Source of the DNA: Dongia deserti
GTDB lineage: Bacteria; Pseudomonadota; Alphaproteobacteria; Dongiales; Dongiaceae
Reading direction: 5' to 3'
Length of the DNA stretch: 42,886 nucleotides
Assembly (NCBI RefSeq): GCF_003574735.1
Contig: NZ_QORW01000006.1
Span: 1 to 42,886 of the forward strand
In this document: positions 34,973 to 42,886 of the stretch, piece after piece
Layout of the letters: each line of letters begins with the position of its first letter
Position numbering within the stretch: position 1 is the stretch's first letter
Notes under the pieces: model-generated
Database searches by the model: none
What the model saw: only the letters and a program-made list of their open reading frames with translations
What the model was told of the DNA's origin: nothing
Program-made: the position numbers and the translations under genes

Positions 34973-35382
34973 TGGTGATGTCGATGAACCGGGAAATGAC
35001 CATCGGGCAAGCGGCCAAATCCTCCGCCATCTCGGCCAAGATGATCCGGCACTACGAATCGATCGGCCTCCTGCCGAAGGCGCAGCGCACGGAGTCAGGC
35101 TACCGGCTCTATGACGACAACGACGTGCACACGCTGCGCTTCATCCAGCGCGCGCGGTCGCTCGGGTTTCCTTTGGAGACGATACGCACTTTGCTTGCTT
35201 TGTGGCGTAATCGCCGGCGCTCCTCCTCCCATGTGAAAGATCTGGCGGAACGTCACATCGCGGATCTCGAGCGCAAGATCGCGGAAATGCAGTCGATGGT
35301 GCGCTCGCTGAAGCATCTGGCGCACCATTGCCACGGCGATGACCGGCCGGAGTGTCCGATCCTGGACGATCTCGCTGGATGA
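34972..35382 (+). CDS. cueR: MerR family copper-responsive regulator CueR
   Basis: A 136-residue MerR-type activator. The N-terminal winged helix-turn-helix has IGQAAKSSAISAKMIRHYE and GYRLYDDNDV; a dimerisation coiled coil follows (about residues 75-110). The Cu(I)-binding loop has two cysteines spaced C-x7-C (C-HGDDRPE-C), the signature of CueR. It should act on the two 19-bp-spacer promoters between copZ and copA. GGAGG lies 6 bases before the ATG, which overlaps the copA stop. Its own stop overlaps the start of the next gene. Confidence 0.96.
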   Translation: MVMSMNREMTIGQAAKSSAISAKMIRHYESIGLLPKAQRTESGYRLYDDNDVHTLRFIQRARSLGFPLETIRTLLALWRNRRRSSSHVKDLAERHIADLERKIAEMQSMVRSLKHLAHHCHGDDRPECPILDDLAG

Positions 35383-35813
35383 GCCTGGAATTCGCTGGCC
35401 TCGGTGGCCTCTTCCTCGCGGCCCTCATTGCATCGACGATCGTTCCGGCTTCCTCCGAAGCTGTTCTGGCCGGCCTGGTCGCGAGCGGCGCCTACGCGCC
35501 TTGGATGCTGGTTGCCACGGCCAGTCTTGGCAATGTGTTGGGCGCCACGATCAACTGGGCGCTGGGCCGCTGGGCGGCCGAGTCGCGCTGGGTGCGGGAG
35601 AATGCGCGGCTGGCGCGCGCAAGCCTTTGGTTCCGGCGCTACGGCGCTTGGTCGCTGCTGCTGTCCTGGTTGCCGATCATCGGCGATCCGCTGACCCTTG
35701 CCGCGGGCCTTGCGCGCTTGCGCTTCTTGTTCTTCCTGCTTCCCGTCGCGGTCGGAAAGGTCGGCCGCTACCTCGTGGTGTTCTATCTGGCGGACTGGAT
35801 ATCGAGACCGTAA
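35379..35813 (+). CDS. YqaA/DedA family membrane protein
   Basis: A 144-residue inner-membrane protein with four or so hydrophobic segments. It has the small-DedA (YqaA) signatures: FLAALIASTIVPASSEAVL near the start, GNVLGATINWALGRWA, FRRYGAWSLLLSWLPIIGDPLT with the conserved Gly-Asp-Pro, and a final helix. DedA-like proteins are implicated in lipid flipping and membrane homeostasis. The ATG overlaps the cueR stop (ATGA), so it belongs to the copper operon; a direct copper role is only inferred. Confidence 0.9.
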   Translation: MSLEFAGLGGLFLAALIASTIVPASSEAVLAGLVASGAYAPWMLVATASLGNVLGATINWALGRWAAESRWVRENARLARASLWFRRYGAWSLLLSWLPIIGDPLTLAAGLARLRFLFFLLPVAVGKVGRYLVVFYLADWISRP

Positions 35814-35824
35814 GGTGCCGCGCC

Positions 35825-38314
35825 ATGAGCGCGCGCATTGTGACCGATCTGCCGATCGAGCCGTTGGTTCCGGAGATTCTGGAGGCGCTCGCGGCTGTGC
35901 CGAACCTGGTGCTGGAAGCGCCGCCCGGCGCGGGCAAGACGACGCGCGTGCCGTTGGCCCTGCTCGATGCTGCCTGGGCGAAAGGCGGAAAGATCATCGT
36001 GCTGGAGCCGCGTCGGCTCGCAGCGCGTGGCGCCGCGGCCCGCATGGCAGCGATGCTGGGCGAGGAGGTCGGAGCGACTGTCGGCTACCGCGTGCGCCTG
36101 GACCGGAAGGTAGGGCCGAAGACCCGTATCGAGGTGGTGACCACTGGCCTTTTCCTGCGGCAGCTGCAGGGTGATCCTGCCCTCCCGGGCGTGGCCGCGA
36201 TCCTGTTCGACGAGTTCCACGAGCGCACCATCGAAGGAGACATGGCGTTGGCCTTCGCGCTGGAGGCGCAAGTCGGCCTGCGCGAGGATCTGCGGCTGGT
36301 GGTGATGTCGGCAACGCTTGATGGCGAAAGCGTTGCGCAGCGGATCACCGGCGCGCGGCGCCTGCGCAGCGAAGGACGCGCCTTTCCGGTCGACACGCGC
36401 CACCTGGGTGACGATCCCAATGCGCGGCTGGAGGATCGGATGGCCTCTGCCATCCGCCGCGCCCTCAGCGAGGAAAGCGGTGACGTACTGGCGTTCCTGC
36501 CCGGCACAGCCGAGATCCGCCGCACGCAGGATCGGCTGGGGGGCGAGGACCGCGCCATCGTGCTGCCGCTCTATGGCGATCTGCCTCTGCCGGAGCAGGA
36601 CAGGGCGATCCGCCGCGATCCGCTAGGCCGGCGCAAGATCATCCTCGCGACCTCCATCGCCGAGACCTCACTGACCATCGATGGCGTGCGGGTAGTGATA
36701 GATAGCGGCTTGCGGCGCAGCCCGGGCTTCGACCCCAACAGCGGCATGTCGCGCCTCGTCACCATCAAGGCATCGCTCGCCGCGACGGCGCAGCGCCGCG
36801 GCCGCGCAGGCCGCACGGAACCCGGCGTGTGCTATCGCCTATGGAGCGCGGCCGGCGAGCGGGCCTTGCCCGCATTTGATGCGCCGGAGATCGAAGCCGC
36901 AGATCTCGCGCCCCTTGCCCTGGAGCTGGCGGTTTGGGGCATCGCAGATTCCACCTCGCTAATGTTGATGACGCCGCCACCCGCGGCTGCGCTTGCCCAG
37001 GCGCGCACGCTGCTGCGCCAACTGGACGCGATCGATGCGAACAACCTGGCGACGGCGCATGGAAGGCGCATGGCGGAGCTGGGCGTGCATCCGCGCCTGG
37101 CGCACATGATGGTGCGGGCGAAGGAGCGTGGGCTCGGTGATCTTGCCTGCGACATCGCGGCCATCTTGAGCGAGCGCGACCTGCTCAAGGGGCGCGAGAG
37201 CGACGCCGATCTGCGTCATCGCGTGCAACTGCTTCGGCGCGAGTCGAATGATCCGGCGCTCGATCGCAATCAGCGCGCTCGTGTCTGGCAATCGGCGCTG
37301 GATTGGCGGCGGCAACTCGGCGTGAAAAAGGAGGCGGAATCGTCGATCGCGCAGTGCGGGCAGGTGCTGGCGCTCGCTTATCCCGATCGCCTGGCACAGA
37401 AGCGCGGCGGCGTGGGCCAGTTCCGCCTCAGCAACGGCCGCGGTGCCATGCTCCGAGCGCACGACCCGCTTGCGGCTGAGGATTTCCTGGCGGTCGGGTC
37501 TCTGGATGGGGAAGCGCGCGAGGCTCGAATCTTCCTGGCAGCGCCGATCGCACTGGCTGAGATCGAGGAGGATTTCGCCGACGCGATCAAAGAGCAAGAT
37601 GTGCTCGCCTGGAATCCGCGCGCCGAAATGGTGGAGGCGAAGCGCGAACGCCGGCTGTGGTCGCTGGTGCTGGATGAGAAGCCGCTGAAGGCTCCGCCGT
37701 CCGATCGGGTGATCGCGGCGATGATCAAAGGCATTCGTGCGATGGGATTGGCCGTGCTGCCCTGGACCGACAACGCGCGCAACCTGCAGGCGCGCATCGC
37801 CTTCCTGCGCCGAACCAGCGGGGACTGGCCCGATCTCAGCGATGAAGCGCTGCTGGCGAGCCTGGAGGATTGGCTGGCGCCCTGTCTCTCCGGCATGACG
37901 CGCCGCGCGCATCTTGCCAATGTTGATCTCATGGATGCGCTGCTGTCGCAGCTCGACTGGAAGCAGCGCCAGGCTCTCGACGCGCTGGCGCCGACCCATC
38001 TGGTCGTGCCCAGCGGCTCGCGCGTGCCGCTCGATTATCAGTCGGGCGAGGTGCCGGTGCTGGCGGTGCGCTTGCAGGAGATGTTCGGCGCGACGGACAC
38101 GCCCGCGATCGCGGGCGGCAAGGTGCAGGTGTTGTTGCATCTACTCTCCCCCGCGCGGCGGCCCGTCCAGGTGACGCGCGACCTCAAGAGCTTCTGGGCC
38201 AACTCCTATCGCGCGGTGAAGGCGGACCTCAAAGGCCAATATCCGAAGCACTACTGGCCCAACGATCCCCTGCAGGCGGAGCCGACGGCGCGGGCGAAGC
38301 CGCGGCCGCGCTAG
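35825..38314 (+). CDS. hrpB: ATP-dependent RNA helicase HrpB
   Basis: DEAH-type helicase of 829 residues, normal for HrpB. Walker A APPGAGKTT is at about 32-40, motif II DEFH starts at Asp129, motif III is SAT, and motif VI is QRRGRAGRT. The helicase-associated and HrpB C-terminal regions complete the protein. Its cellular role is poorly defined in bacteria. It starts 11 bp after the YqaA gene and may be read with the copper operon. The stop codon overlaps the convergent exoD-like stop: both use the same CTAG. The longer frame upstream shadows cueR and the YqaA gene. Confidence 0.97.
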   Translation: MSARIVTDLPIEPLVPEILEALAAVPNLVLEAPPGAGKTTRVPLALLDAAWAKGGKIIVLEPRRLAARGAAARMAAMLGEEVGATVGYRVRLDRKVGPKTRIEVVTTGLFLRQLQGDPALPGVAAILFDEFHERTIEGDMALAFALEAQVGLREDLRLVVMSATLDGESVAQRITGARRLRSEGRAFPVDTRHLGDDPNARLEDRMASAIRRALSEESGDVLAFLPGTAEIRRTQDRLGGEDRAIVLPLYGDLPLPEQDRAIRRDPLGRRKIILATSIAETSLTIDGVRVVIDSGLRRSPGFDPNSGMSRLVTIKASLAATAQRRGRAGRTEPGVCYRLWSAAGERALPAFDAPEIEAADLAPLALELAVWGIADSTSLMLMTPPPAAALAQARTLLRQLDAIDANNLATAHGRRMAELGVHPRLAHMMVRAKERGLGDLACDIAAILSERDLLKGRESDADLRHRVQLLRRESNDPALDRNQRARVWQSALDWRRQLGVKKEAESSIAQCGQVLALAYPDRLAQKRGGVGQFRLSNGRGAMLRAHDPLAAEDFLAVGSLDGEAREARIFLAAPIALAEIEEDFADAIKEQDVLAWNPRAEMVEAKRERRLWSLVLDEKPLKAPPSDRVIAAMIKGIRAMGLAVLPWTDNARNLQARIAFLRRTSGDWPDLSDEALLASLEDWLAPCLSGMTRRAHLANVDLMDALLSQLDWKQRQALDALAPTHLVVPSGSRVPLDYQSGEVPVLAVRLQEMFGATDTPAIAGGKVQVLLHLLSPARRPVQVTRDLKSFWANSYRAVKADLKGQYPKHYWPNDPLQAEPTARAKPRPR

Positions 38315-38946
38315 CCAAACATCGCGAACGCGATCTTGCCGATTCCGAACACGACCGCCGTCAACCAGGCGATGGCTGCGATGGAAGCGAGATAGCCGAG
38401 GACTGCCATCAACCCATCGAGCTCGATCAGCGCGAGGGCGAACAGGATGAGCGCGACGGCTTGCGGCAGATTGCCCATGGGGATCGGCAGCGCCAGCGTC
38501 AGCGCGTGGATCAGAGCCACCACGCCAATCGCGCGCTCCCCGATCCCCACGACGGCCGGCGTCCAGCGCGGCCGTATTGGTTTCTCCAGCCAGCGCAGGA
38601 ATGGGTTGGTCTTCACGATGAAACGCGAGAGCTGGCCGCGCGTGAAGCTCTTCTGGCCGATCCATTTCGGCAACGCGGGCTCGTCCTTTGCCAGTATGAG
38701 CTGGATGGCGATGTAGAGGATTGCCATGCCGGTAACGAAACTGACGCCTGGCACGCCGGGAAACGGCAGCAGGTTCGGCACGGCAAACGCGATCAGCAAT
38801 ACGCCGAAGCCGCGCTCGCCCAGCACATCCAGCATCTCGCCGAGCGAGACCTTGTCCTCCGGCTTGCCGATGCTGAGGCGATGCAAGACCTGGGACGCGG
38901 TCTCGCGCGGGTTCAGTTCTGAAGCGGCGGCAAATGGCTGATCCAA
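38311..38946 (-). CDS. ExoD family exopolysaccharide-synthesis protein
   Basis: A 211-residue membrane protein of the ExoD family (named for Sinorhizobium ExoD). It starts with a polar segment (GEMLDVLGERGFGVLLIAFAVPNLLPFPGVPGV spans the first core block), followed by several helices, with ALPIPMGNLPQAVAL and LIELDGLMAVLGY typical. The start is uncertain: no ATG precedes the conserved region, so I use a TTG at 38944-38946 with a weak GGGACA upstream. The family is linked to exopolysaccharide production and alkaline tolerance; the mechanism is unknown. It ends tail to tail with hrpB. Confidence 0.85.
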   Translation of the reverse strand: MDQPFAAASELNPRETASQVLHRLSIGKPEDKVSLGEMLDVLGERGFGVLLIAFAVPNLLPFPGVPGVSFVTGMAILYIAIQLILAKDEPALPKWIGQKSFTRGQLSRFIVKTNPFLRWLEKPIRPRWTPAVVGIGERAIGVVALIHALTLALPIPMGNLPQAVALILFALALIELDGLMAVLGYLASIAAIAWLTAVVFGIGKIAFAMFG

Positions 38947-39028
38947 GGCAAGACTGTCCCAAGGAATTTCCTTGTGTAAACAGTTGATCGCGCCTGGAAT
39001 TGCAGCGCCAACGAAGGTGTGAGCGCTG

Positions 39029-39589
39029 CTAGAAGTCGCCCGTCTCGCCCGGCGGGTTGGTATAAGCCGCGAAGCTGTCAAGGTGCCGGCTTTCCTGGAA
39101 CTGGTGTAGGGCCCAGTGCACCGAAGGGAAGGCGATGTCGCTCCAGGGGATTTCGTCGAACTCAAACAGGCGAGCGTCCAGGCTCTCCGGCCCGGCGCTG
39201 ATCTCGTCAGTCAACAGCCGCGCACGATACATGAGCTGGACCTGGCTGATGCGCGGGACCGTATAGACAGCGAGCAATGTCTCGATTTCGATCCTCGCGC
39301 ACGCTTCCTCCCATGCCTCGCGCGCCGCGCCGGCCGTGGTCGTTTCGTGCAGCTCCAGGAATCCCGCCGGCAAGGTCCAGTGCCCGCGGCGCGGATTGAT
39401 GGCGCGCCGGCACATCAGGATGCGCTCGCCCCAATGACAGACCGAGCCGACGACGATCTTCGGATTCTCGTAGTTGATGAAGCCGCACTCGGCGCACACC
39501 TGGCGCGTGCGCGTGTCGCCTTCCGGGATGGCGCTGATGAAGTTGGTGCCGTGTTGCGGCGCGGGGACAATGTTGGTCTTTTCAGACAT
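39029..39589 (-). CDS. Nudix hydrolase with N-terminal zinc ribbon
   Basis: A 186-residue Nudix protein. A zinc-ribbon-like N-terminus has CAECG (Cys32, Cys35) with Cys51 as a possible further ligand. The Nudix box runs from Gly76: G-x5-E82-x7-R90-E91-x2-E94-E95, with a Cys where the consensus Gly would be. Nudix enzymes cleave nucleoside diphosphates linked to another moiety; NADH, ADP-ribose and FAD are possible substrates. The C-terminal part (FEFDEIPWSDIAFPSVHWAL) is typical of the zinc-ribbon ADP-ribose pyrophosphatase-like subgroup. The 82-bp gap to the exoD-like gene holds no visible feature. Confidence 0.92.
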   Translation of the reverse strand: MSEKTNIVPAPQHGTNFISAIPEGDTRTRQVCAECGFINYENPKIVVGSVCHWGERILMCRRAINPRRGHWTLPAGFLELHETTTAGAAREAWEEACARIEIETLLAVYTVPRISQVQLMYRARLLTDEISAGPESLDARLFEFDEIPWSDIAFPSVHWALHQFQESRHLDSFAAYTNPPGETGDF

Positions 39590-39668
39590 TGGAACAGTCT
39601 GGCGAACCAGGTGCGGCGTGGCAAGCCCATGAACTCTTTCTTAAGGCGGGCATGGGTGTAATGAAGCC

Positions 39669-40490
39669 ATGTATGCCCGACAATATTCCCGGATCGAGCT
39701 CGTTGCGCTCACTTTCGCTGCCCTGACGCTATGGCCGGTGGTGGCGCGCGCGGAGGTCGCGATTGGCACCGCGCGTGTCGTCGTCGCGGATGTCTCAGCC
39801 GAGACCGCTGTTGCGAACCGCCGTCTCGCGACCGCGGACGAGGTGCGGTACCAGGAACTCATCGCGACCCAGGGTAGCTCCGCTGCCGTCATCCAGTTCG
39901 TCGACGAGACGGAACTGGCGATCGGCGAGCGCGCACGTGTGAGGCTGGACGAGTTCGTGTTCGATCCGGGCGCCGCCGGCGTGTTGGATCTCACGCTGGA
40001 ATTCGGCGCGCTGCGGTTCTCGACCGGGACGATGCAGAAGCCCGCCTACAAGGTTTCCACACCCAGCGCGACGCTCGCCGTCCGCGGGACAGAGTTCGAC
40101 CTGGCGGTGGACGATACTGGTGTGACATATCTGCTCGTACGCCACGGCGCTGTCGAGGTCCTTGGCAACAATGGCGAGCGCAAGCAGGTCGGCGCCGGCC
40201 AGTCGCTGACGGTCAGCGACGCCGGCGTGCCGACGGACCCGCGCATTGCCGCTGCCTTGCCCGTCGGCGCGTTGCCGGCCAAGATTGCCGCGATGGACGC
40301 AACGTTGGCCGGCGCTCTCGCCGGTGCAGGTCTCTCCGCCGACGGATTGAGCCATCTTTCCGTGCTTGCCAAGGCACGTTCGCTGTCCTCTGGTTCGCCT
40401 CCCGATGGAACGCGGCCCGATGTCGGCAAGGCGGGCAAGCCCGGCCGCGACGGCAAGGACGGAAAAGGCGGCAAGCGCGGCCGGCCTTAG
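39669..40490 (+). CDS. Exported FecR-domain protein with collagen-like C-terminal tail
   Basis: A 273-residue exported protein. A signal peptide ends near residue 28 (VVARAEV). A FecR-type beta domain spans about 60-170, with RVRLDEFVFDP and STPSATLAVRGTEFDL; there is no sigma-binding N-terminus and no ECF sigma gene beside it, so it is not a classical anti-sigma factor. The last 21 residues are seven perfect Gly-X-Y triplets rich in Lys and Arg (beginning GKAGKPGRDGKD). Such a tail could form a short collagen-like trimer or bind polyanions; it is too short to be sure. It ends 15 bp from the convergent pgk. Confidence 0.85.
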   Translation: MYARQYSRIELVALTFAALTLWPVVARAEVAIGTARVVVADVSAETAVANRRLATADEVRYQELIATQGSSAAVIQFVDETELAIGERARVRLDEFVFDPGAAGVLDLTLEFGALRFSTGTMQKPAYKVSTPSATLAVRGTEFDLAVDDTGVTYLLVRHGAVEVLGNNGERKQVGAGQSLTVSDAGVPTDPRIAAALPVGALPAKIAAMDATLAGALAGAGLSADGLSHLSVLAKARSLSSGSPPDGTRPDVGKAGKPGRDGKDGKGGKRGRP

Positions 40491-40505
40491 CGCGCCCCTG
40501 TTATT

Positions 40506-41702
40506 TCACTTCTGCGCCAGGGCCGCGACGCCAGGCAGTTCCTTGCCTTCCAGCCATTCCAGGAACGCACCGCCAGCTGTCGAGACATAGGAGAATTGCT
40601 CCTCCACGCCTGCTGCCACCAATGCCGCGACCGTATCGCCGCCGCCCGCGACCGACAGCAGGGATTTGGCTCCGGTGAGCGACGCGGCTTCCTTCGCGAC
40701 AGCGACGGTTGCGCGCTCGAAGGGCGGCGTCTCGAAAGCACCGAGCGGGCCGTTCCACACCAGAGTCTTGCAGGTCTTCATCTCGGCAACGATTGCTTCG
40801 ACCGTCTTCGGCCCGACGTCGAGGATCATCTTGTCGCTCGGCACGGCCGTGGCTGCGATCGTCGCGACCGTTGGGTTGGCCTTGAACTCGGTCGCCACCA
40901 CGGCATCTGCGGGCAGCAGAATCTTGCACTTCCTGGCTTGCGCCTTGCTCAGGATCTCGCGCGCGGTGTCGGCCATCTCGCGCTCCGCCAGGGATTTGCC
41001 GATCTCCGCACCCTGCGCGAACAGGAAGGTGTTGGCCATGCCGCCGCCGATCACCAGCCGGTCCACCTTGCTCACCAGGTTGCCGAGCAGGTCCAGCTTG
41101 GTGGAGACCTTGGCGCCACCGACGATCGCCATCACCGGGCGCTTGGGATCATCGAGCGCCGCCTGCAGATGATCGAGTTCCGCCTGCATCAGGCGTCCCG
41201 CCGCCGCCGGCAACAGATGGGCGACACCTTCCGTCGAAGCATGGGCACGATGGGCGGCGGAGAAGGCGTCGTTCACATAGAGATCACCGAGCGCGGCCAG
41301 CTGCTTCGCAAAGCCCGTGTCGTTCGCTTCCTCCTCATTGTGGAAGCGCAGGTTCTCCAGCAGCAGGACATCGCCGTCCTTGAGCGCCTTGACCGCCTGT
41401 TCGGCGCTCGGGCCGATGCAATCGTCGGCAAAGGCGACCTTGCGGCCCAATGCCTTGGCCAGCGGCTCGACCAGCGGCGCCTGGGAGAATTCTGACGCGC
41501 GCTTGCCTTTGGGTCGGCCGAAGTGCGACAGCACGATGATCCGAGCACCCTTGCCGCTCAATTCCTTCAGGGTTTCTGCCGAACGTTCGATGCGGGTCGC
41601 GTCGGTGACCTTGCCGTCCTTCATCGGGACATTGAGGTCGCAGCGCACCAGCACGCGCTTGCCGGTCACAGAGAGGTCATCGAGGGTGCGGAACTTGGGC
41701 AT
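40506..41702 (-). CDS. pgk: Phosphoglycerate kinase
   Basis: Glycolytic enzyme that transfers phosphate between 1,3-bisphosphoglycerate and ADP. The 398-residue length is standard. The motifs are [28 protein letters not shown], the hinge region [13 protein letters not shown] and the nucleotide loop [10 protein letters not shown] start at the ATG at 41700-41702, preceded by GGAGGATC at proper spacing; the longer frame adds 28 residues with no similarity. It is divergent from an SDR gene. No gap or fbaA gene is in the window, so the usual gap-pgk arrangement may lie elsewhere. Confidence 0.98.
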   Translation of the reverse strand: MPKFRTLDDLSVTGKRVLVRCDLNVPMKDGKVTDATRIERSAETLKELSGKGARIIVLSHFGRPKGKRASEFSQAPLVEPLAKALGRKVAFADDCIGPSAEQAVKALKDGDVLLLENLRFHNEEEANDTGFAKQLAALGDLYVNDAFSAAHRAHASTEGVAHLLPAAAGRLMQAELDHLQAALDDPKRPVMAIVGGAKVSTKLDLLGNLVSKVDRLVIGGGMANTFLFAQGAEIGKSLAEREMADTAREILSKAQARKCKILLPADAVVATEFKANPTVATIAATAVPSDKMILDVGPKTVEAIVAEMKTCKTLVWNGPLGAFETPPFERATVAVAKEAASLTGAKSLLSVAGGGDTVAALVAAGVEEQFSYVSTAGGAFLEWLEGKELPGVAALAQK

Positions 41703-41821
41703 TCGGATCCTCCAATGTGAAGCAGCAGGCGATGTTCCACAGGACCCGTTGAATTGCAATGCGCCAATGGTGCGAATTTGCGGCATGGCCTATCTTGGCG
41801 CGCGAATTCGAGAGGGGTCGA

Positions 41822-42595
41822 ATGACATATCGTTGTGCTCTGATCACCGGCGCGTCCAGCGGGATTGGCGAAGCGTTCGCGCGCGCCCTGCCCAGATCCA
41901 CATCCCTGCTGCTGACCGGTCGCGACCGGATGCGCCTCACGCATCTGGCCGGGGAGCTGGCAAATGCCGATCGCACGGTGCGCAGCATCGCCGCCGATCT
42001 GGTGACGGCGGAGGGGCGGCGGGCGGTACTCGGCTTCGCTGAGGGGCAGCCAATCGACCTCCTCATCAACAATGCCGGCATCGGATATCTGGGCCGGGTG
42101 GCGGACAATCCGCCGGAGCGGGAAAGCGAGATGGCGCAGCTCAACATGGTTGCGCCGGTGGAGCTGACCCGCGCCTTGTTGCCCGGAATGCTGAAGCGCG
42201 CGGAGGGCGGGCAGCGCGCCGGCGTGATCTTCGTCGCCAGCGCCGCTGCTTTTCTGCCCATTCCCTTGTTCGCGACCTATGCCGCCAGCAAGGCGTTCCT
42301 GCTGCACTACGCCGAGGCTTTGGCAGAGGAATTGTCAGACGACCCGATCGATATCCTGGCGCTCTGTCCCGGCGCGACCCGGACGCGGTTTTTCGAGCGG
42401 GCAAACGTGAACCGCGCCAACTTGCCGCAGCTGGATGACGCCGAACGGGTGGCGCGGCAAGGATTGCAGGCACTCGGCCATCGCGTGGTCCATGTGGTCG
42501 GTCCCGCGACCTATCTGGCGACTGCCGCGGCGCGCTTCCTGCCCCGCCGCTTCGTCGCCGCAGCGGCCGAGCGCGCAATGCGGCGGTGGCAGTGA
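41822..42595 (+). CDS. SDR family NAD(P)-dependent oxidoreductase
   Basis: Classical short-chain dehydrogenase of 257 residues. TGASSGIG lies at 9-16, NNAGIGYLG follows the fourth strand, and the catalytic Tyr153-x3-Lys157 is in TYAASKAF. The C-terminal half (ALCPGATRTRFF) resembles the DltE/YqjQ-type SDR subgroup, which often uses NADPH and acts on lipids or hydroxy acids; the substrate is unknown. GAGAGGGG lies 5 bases before the chosen ATG, which settles the start against a 21-codon extension. The gene stands about 97 bp before the acyl-CoA ligase gene on the same strand, and the two may work on acyl chains together. Confidence 0.92.
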   Translation: MTYRCALITGASSGIGEAFARALPRSTSLLLTGRDRMRLTHLAGELANADRTVRSIAADLVTAEGRRAVLGFAEGQPIDLLINNAGIGYLGRVADNPPERESEMAQLNMVAPVELTRALLPGMLKRAEGGQRAGVIFVASAAAFLPIPLFATYAASKAFLLHYAEALAEELSDDPIDILALCPGATRTRFFERANVNRANLPQLDDAERVARQGLQALGHRVVHVVGPATYLATAAARFLPRRFVAAAAERAMRRWQ

Positions 42596-42692
42596 CTGAT
42601 TACTGGCCTCTGTTAACCAAACATTTGTCTATTATCTAACAGGATGCGACCATAGCCGCGCCGCGCCGGCCCATGGTGGGCCAGGAGGCCGA

Positions 42693-42886
42693 ATGACACA
42701 TGTTTCGTCGAAACCGGCAGCGTCGTGGCCCTGGCTGAGATCCTATCCGCCGGGCATCGACTGGCACACCAGGTTCACCCCACGCCCGCTCTACCGCTTG
42801 CTGGATGAGGCGGCCGGGCACTATGGCCCGAAGCCTTGCATCGATTTCCTCGATCGGCGCTGGAGCTTCACCGAAATCCGGCAGCT
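42693..42886 (+). CDS. Acyl-CoA synthetase (FadD-like), 5' end only
   Basis: Only the first 64 codons are in the window; the gene continues past the end. AGGAGG lies 4 bases before the ATG. The visible N-terminus (WPWLRSYPPGIDWH, RPLYRLLDEAA, then PCIDFLDRRWSFTEI) matches the start of long-chain-fatty-acid-CoA ligases of the AMP-binding family. This would activate fatty acids with ATP and CoA. The catalytic motifs are beyond the window, so the assignment rests on the N-terminal blocks alone. Confidence 0.8.
   Translation, partial: MTHVSSKPAASWPWLRSYPPGIDWHTRFTPRPLYRLLDEAAGHYGPKPCIDFLDRRWSFTEIRQ

Noticed and set aside
35339-35824. N-terminal extension of hrpB over cueR and the YqaA gene
   Set aside because: The extension is an out-of-frame reading of two recognised genes. 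The HrpB family begins at the ATG at 35825.
39669-40490. Calling the second FecR-domain protein an anti-sigma factor
   Set aside because: It has a cleavable signal peptide, no cytoplasmic sigma-binding segment and no ECF sigma gene beside it.

Overview
The window looks like chromosomal DNA of a high-GC alphaproteobacterium. The evidence is base composition, dense packing of genes with many 4-bp ATGA/GTGA overlaps, and families typical of the class: a DUF1674/SDHAF4 protein beside htpX, a heparinase II/III-like gene beside purH, rsmB nearby, an ExoD-family protein, and a site nearly identical to the Zur operator I recall for the Agrobacterium group. I see no rRNA, tRNA, IS element, phage gene or CRISPR array. 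No stretch longer than about 210 bases lacks a gene. I cannot name the genus.

Layout. 0.15-2.9 kb (minus): an ATP-grasp-like protein, a patatin-like phospholipase and a GNAT acetyltransferase. 3.0-4.3 kb (plus, divergent from the ATP-grasp gene): a 55-residue Lys/Gly/Ile-rich peptide gene with a strong ribosome binding site, then a HExxH protein resembling the alpha-ketoglutarate-dependent HExxH-type peptide beta-hydroxylases. This pair looks like a minimal peptide-modification (RiPP-like) locus and is the most novel item here. 4.3-8.3 kb (minus): rpe, heparinase-like, purH. 8.5-9.3 kb: a single-domain response regulator and a VOC-fold protein. 9.5-11.7 kb (plus): kbl-tdh, converting threonine to glycine and acetyl-CoA. 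11.8-13.4 kb (plus): a Zur-type operator followed by an unknown 90-aa gene, a DUF1826 gene and a DUF488 gene.

13.4-15.7 kb (minus): an SDR oxidoreductase and rsmB, separated by a palindromic repeat. 15.9-22.1 kb (minus): an S33 peptidase and a complete dipeptide/oligopeptide-type ABC importer whose four internal junctions are all ATGA overlaps, with a divergent IclR regulator. 23.2-25.4 kb: htpX (minus), DUF1674 and DUF1223 (plus). 25.6-30.9 kb (plus): ECF sigma factor, FecR anti-sigma factor, STN-containing TonB-dependent receptor, PepSY membrane protein and a 66-aa two-helix protein. This is a cell-surface signalling and uptake system, probably for iron, with a Fur-like palindrome before the receptor.

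31.0-32.4 kb (plus): an ornithine cyclodeaminase/mu-crystallin-like protein and an AhpD-like protein. 32.4-35.8 kb: a copper module (copZ-like gene divergent from copA, cueR and a YqaA/DedA-like gene). It has two face-to-face CueR-type promoters with 19-bp spacers, and the one for copA implies a leaderless mRNA. 35.8-42.9 kb: hrpB, exoD-like, a Nudix hydrolase, a secreted FecR-domain protein with a collagen-like tail, pgk, an SDR protein, and the start of an acyl-CoA ligase gene that runs off the end.
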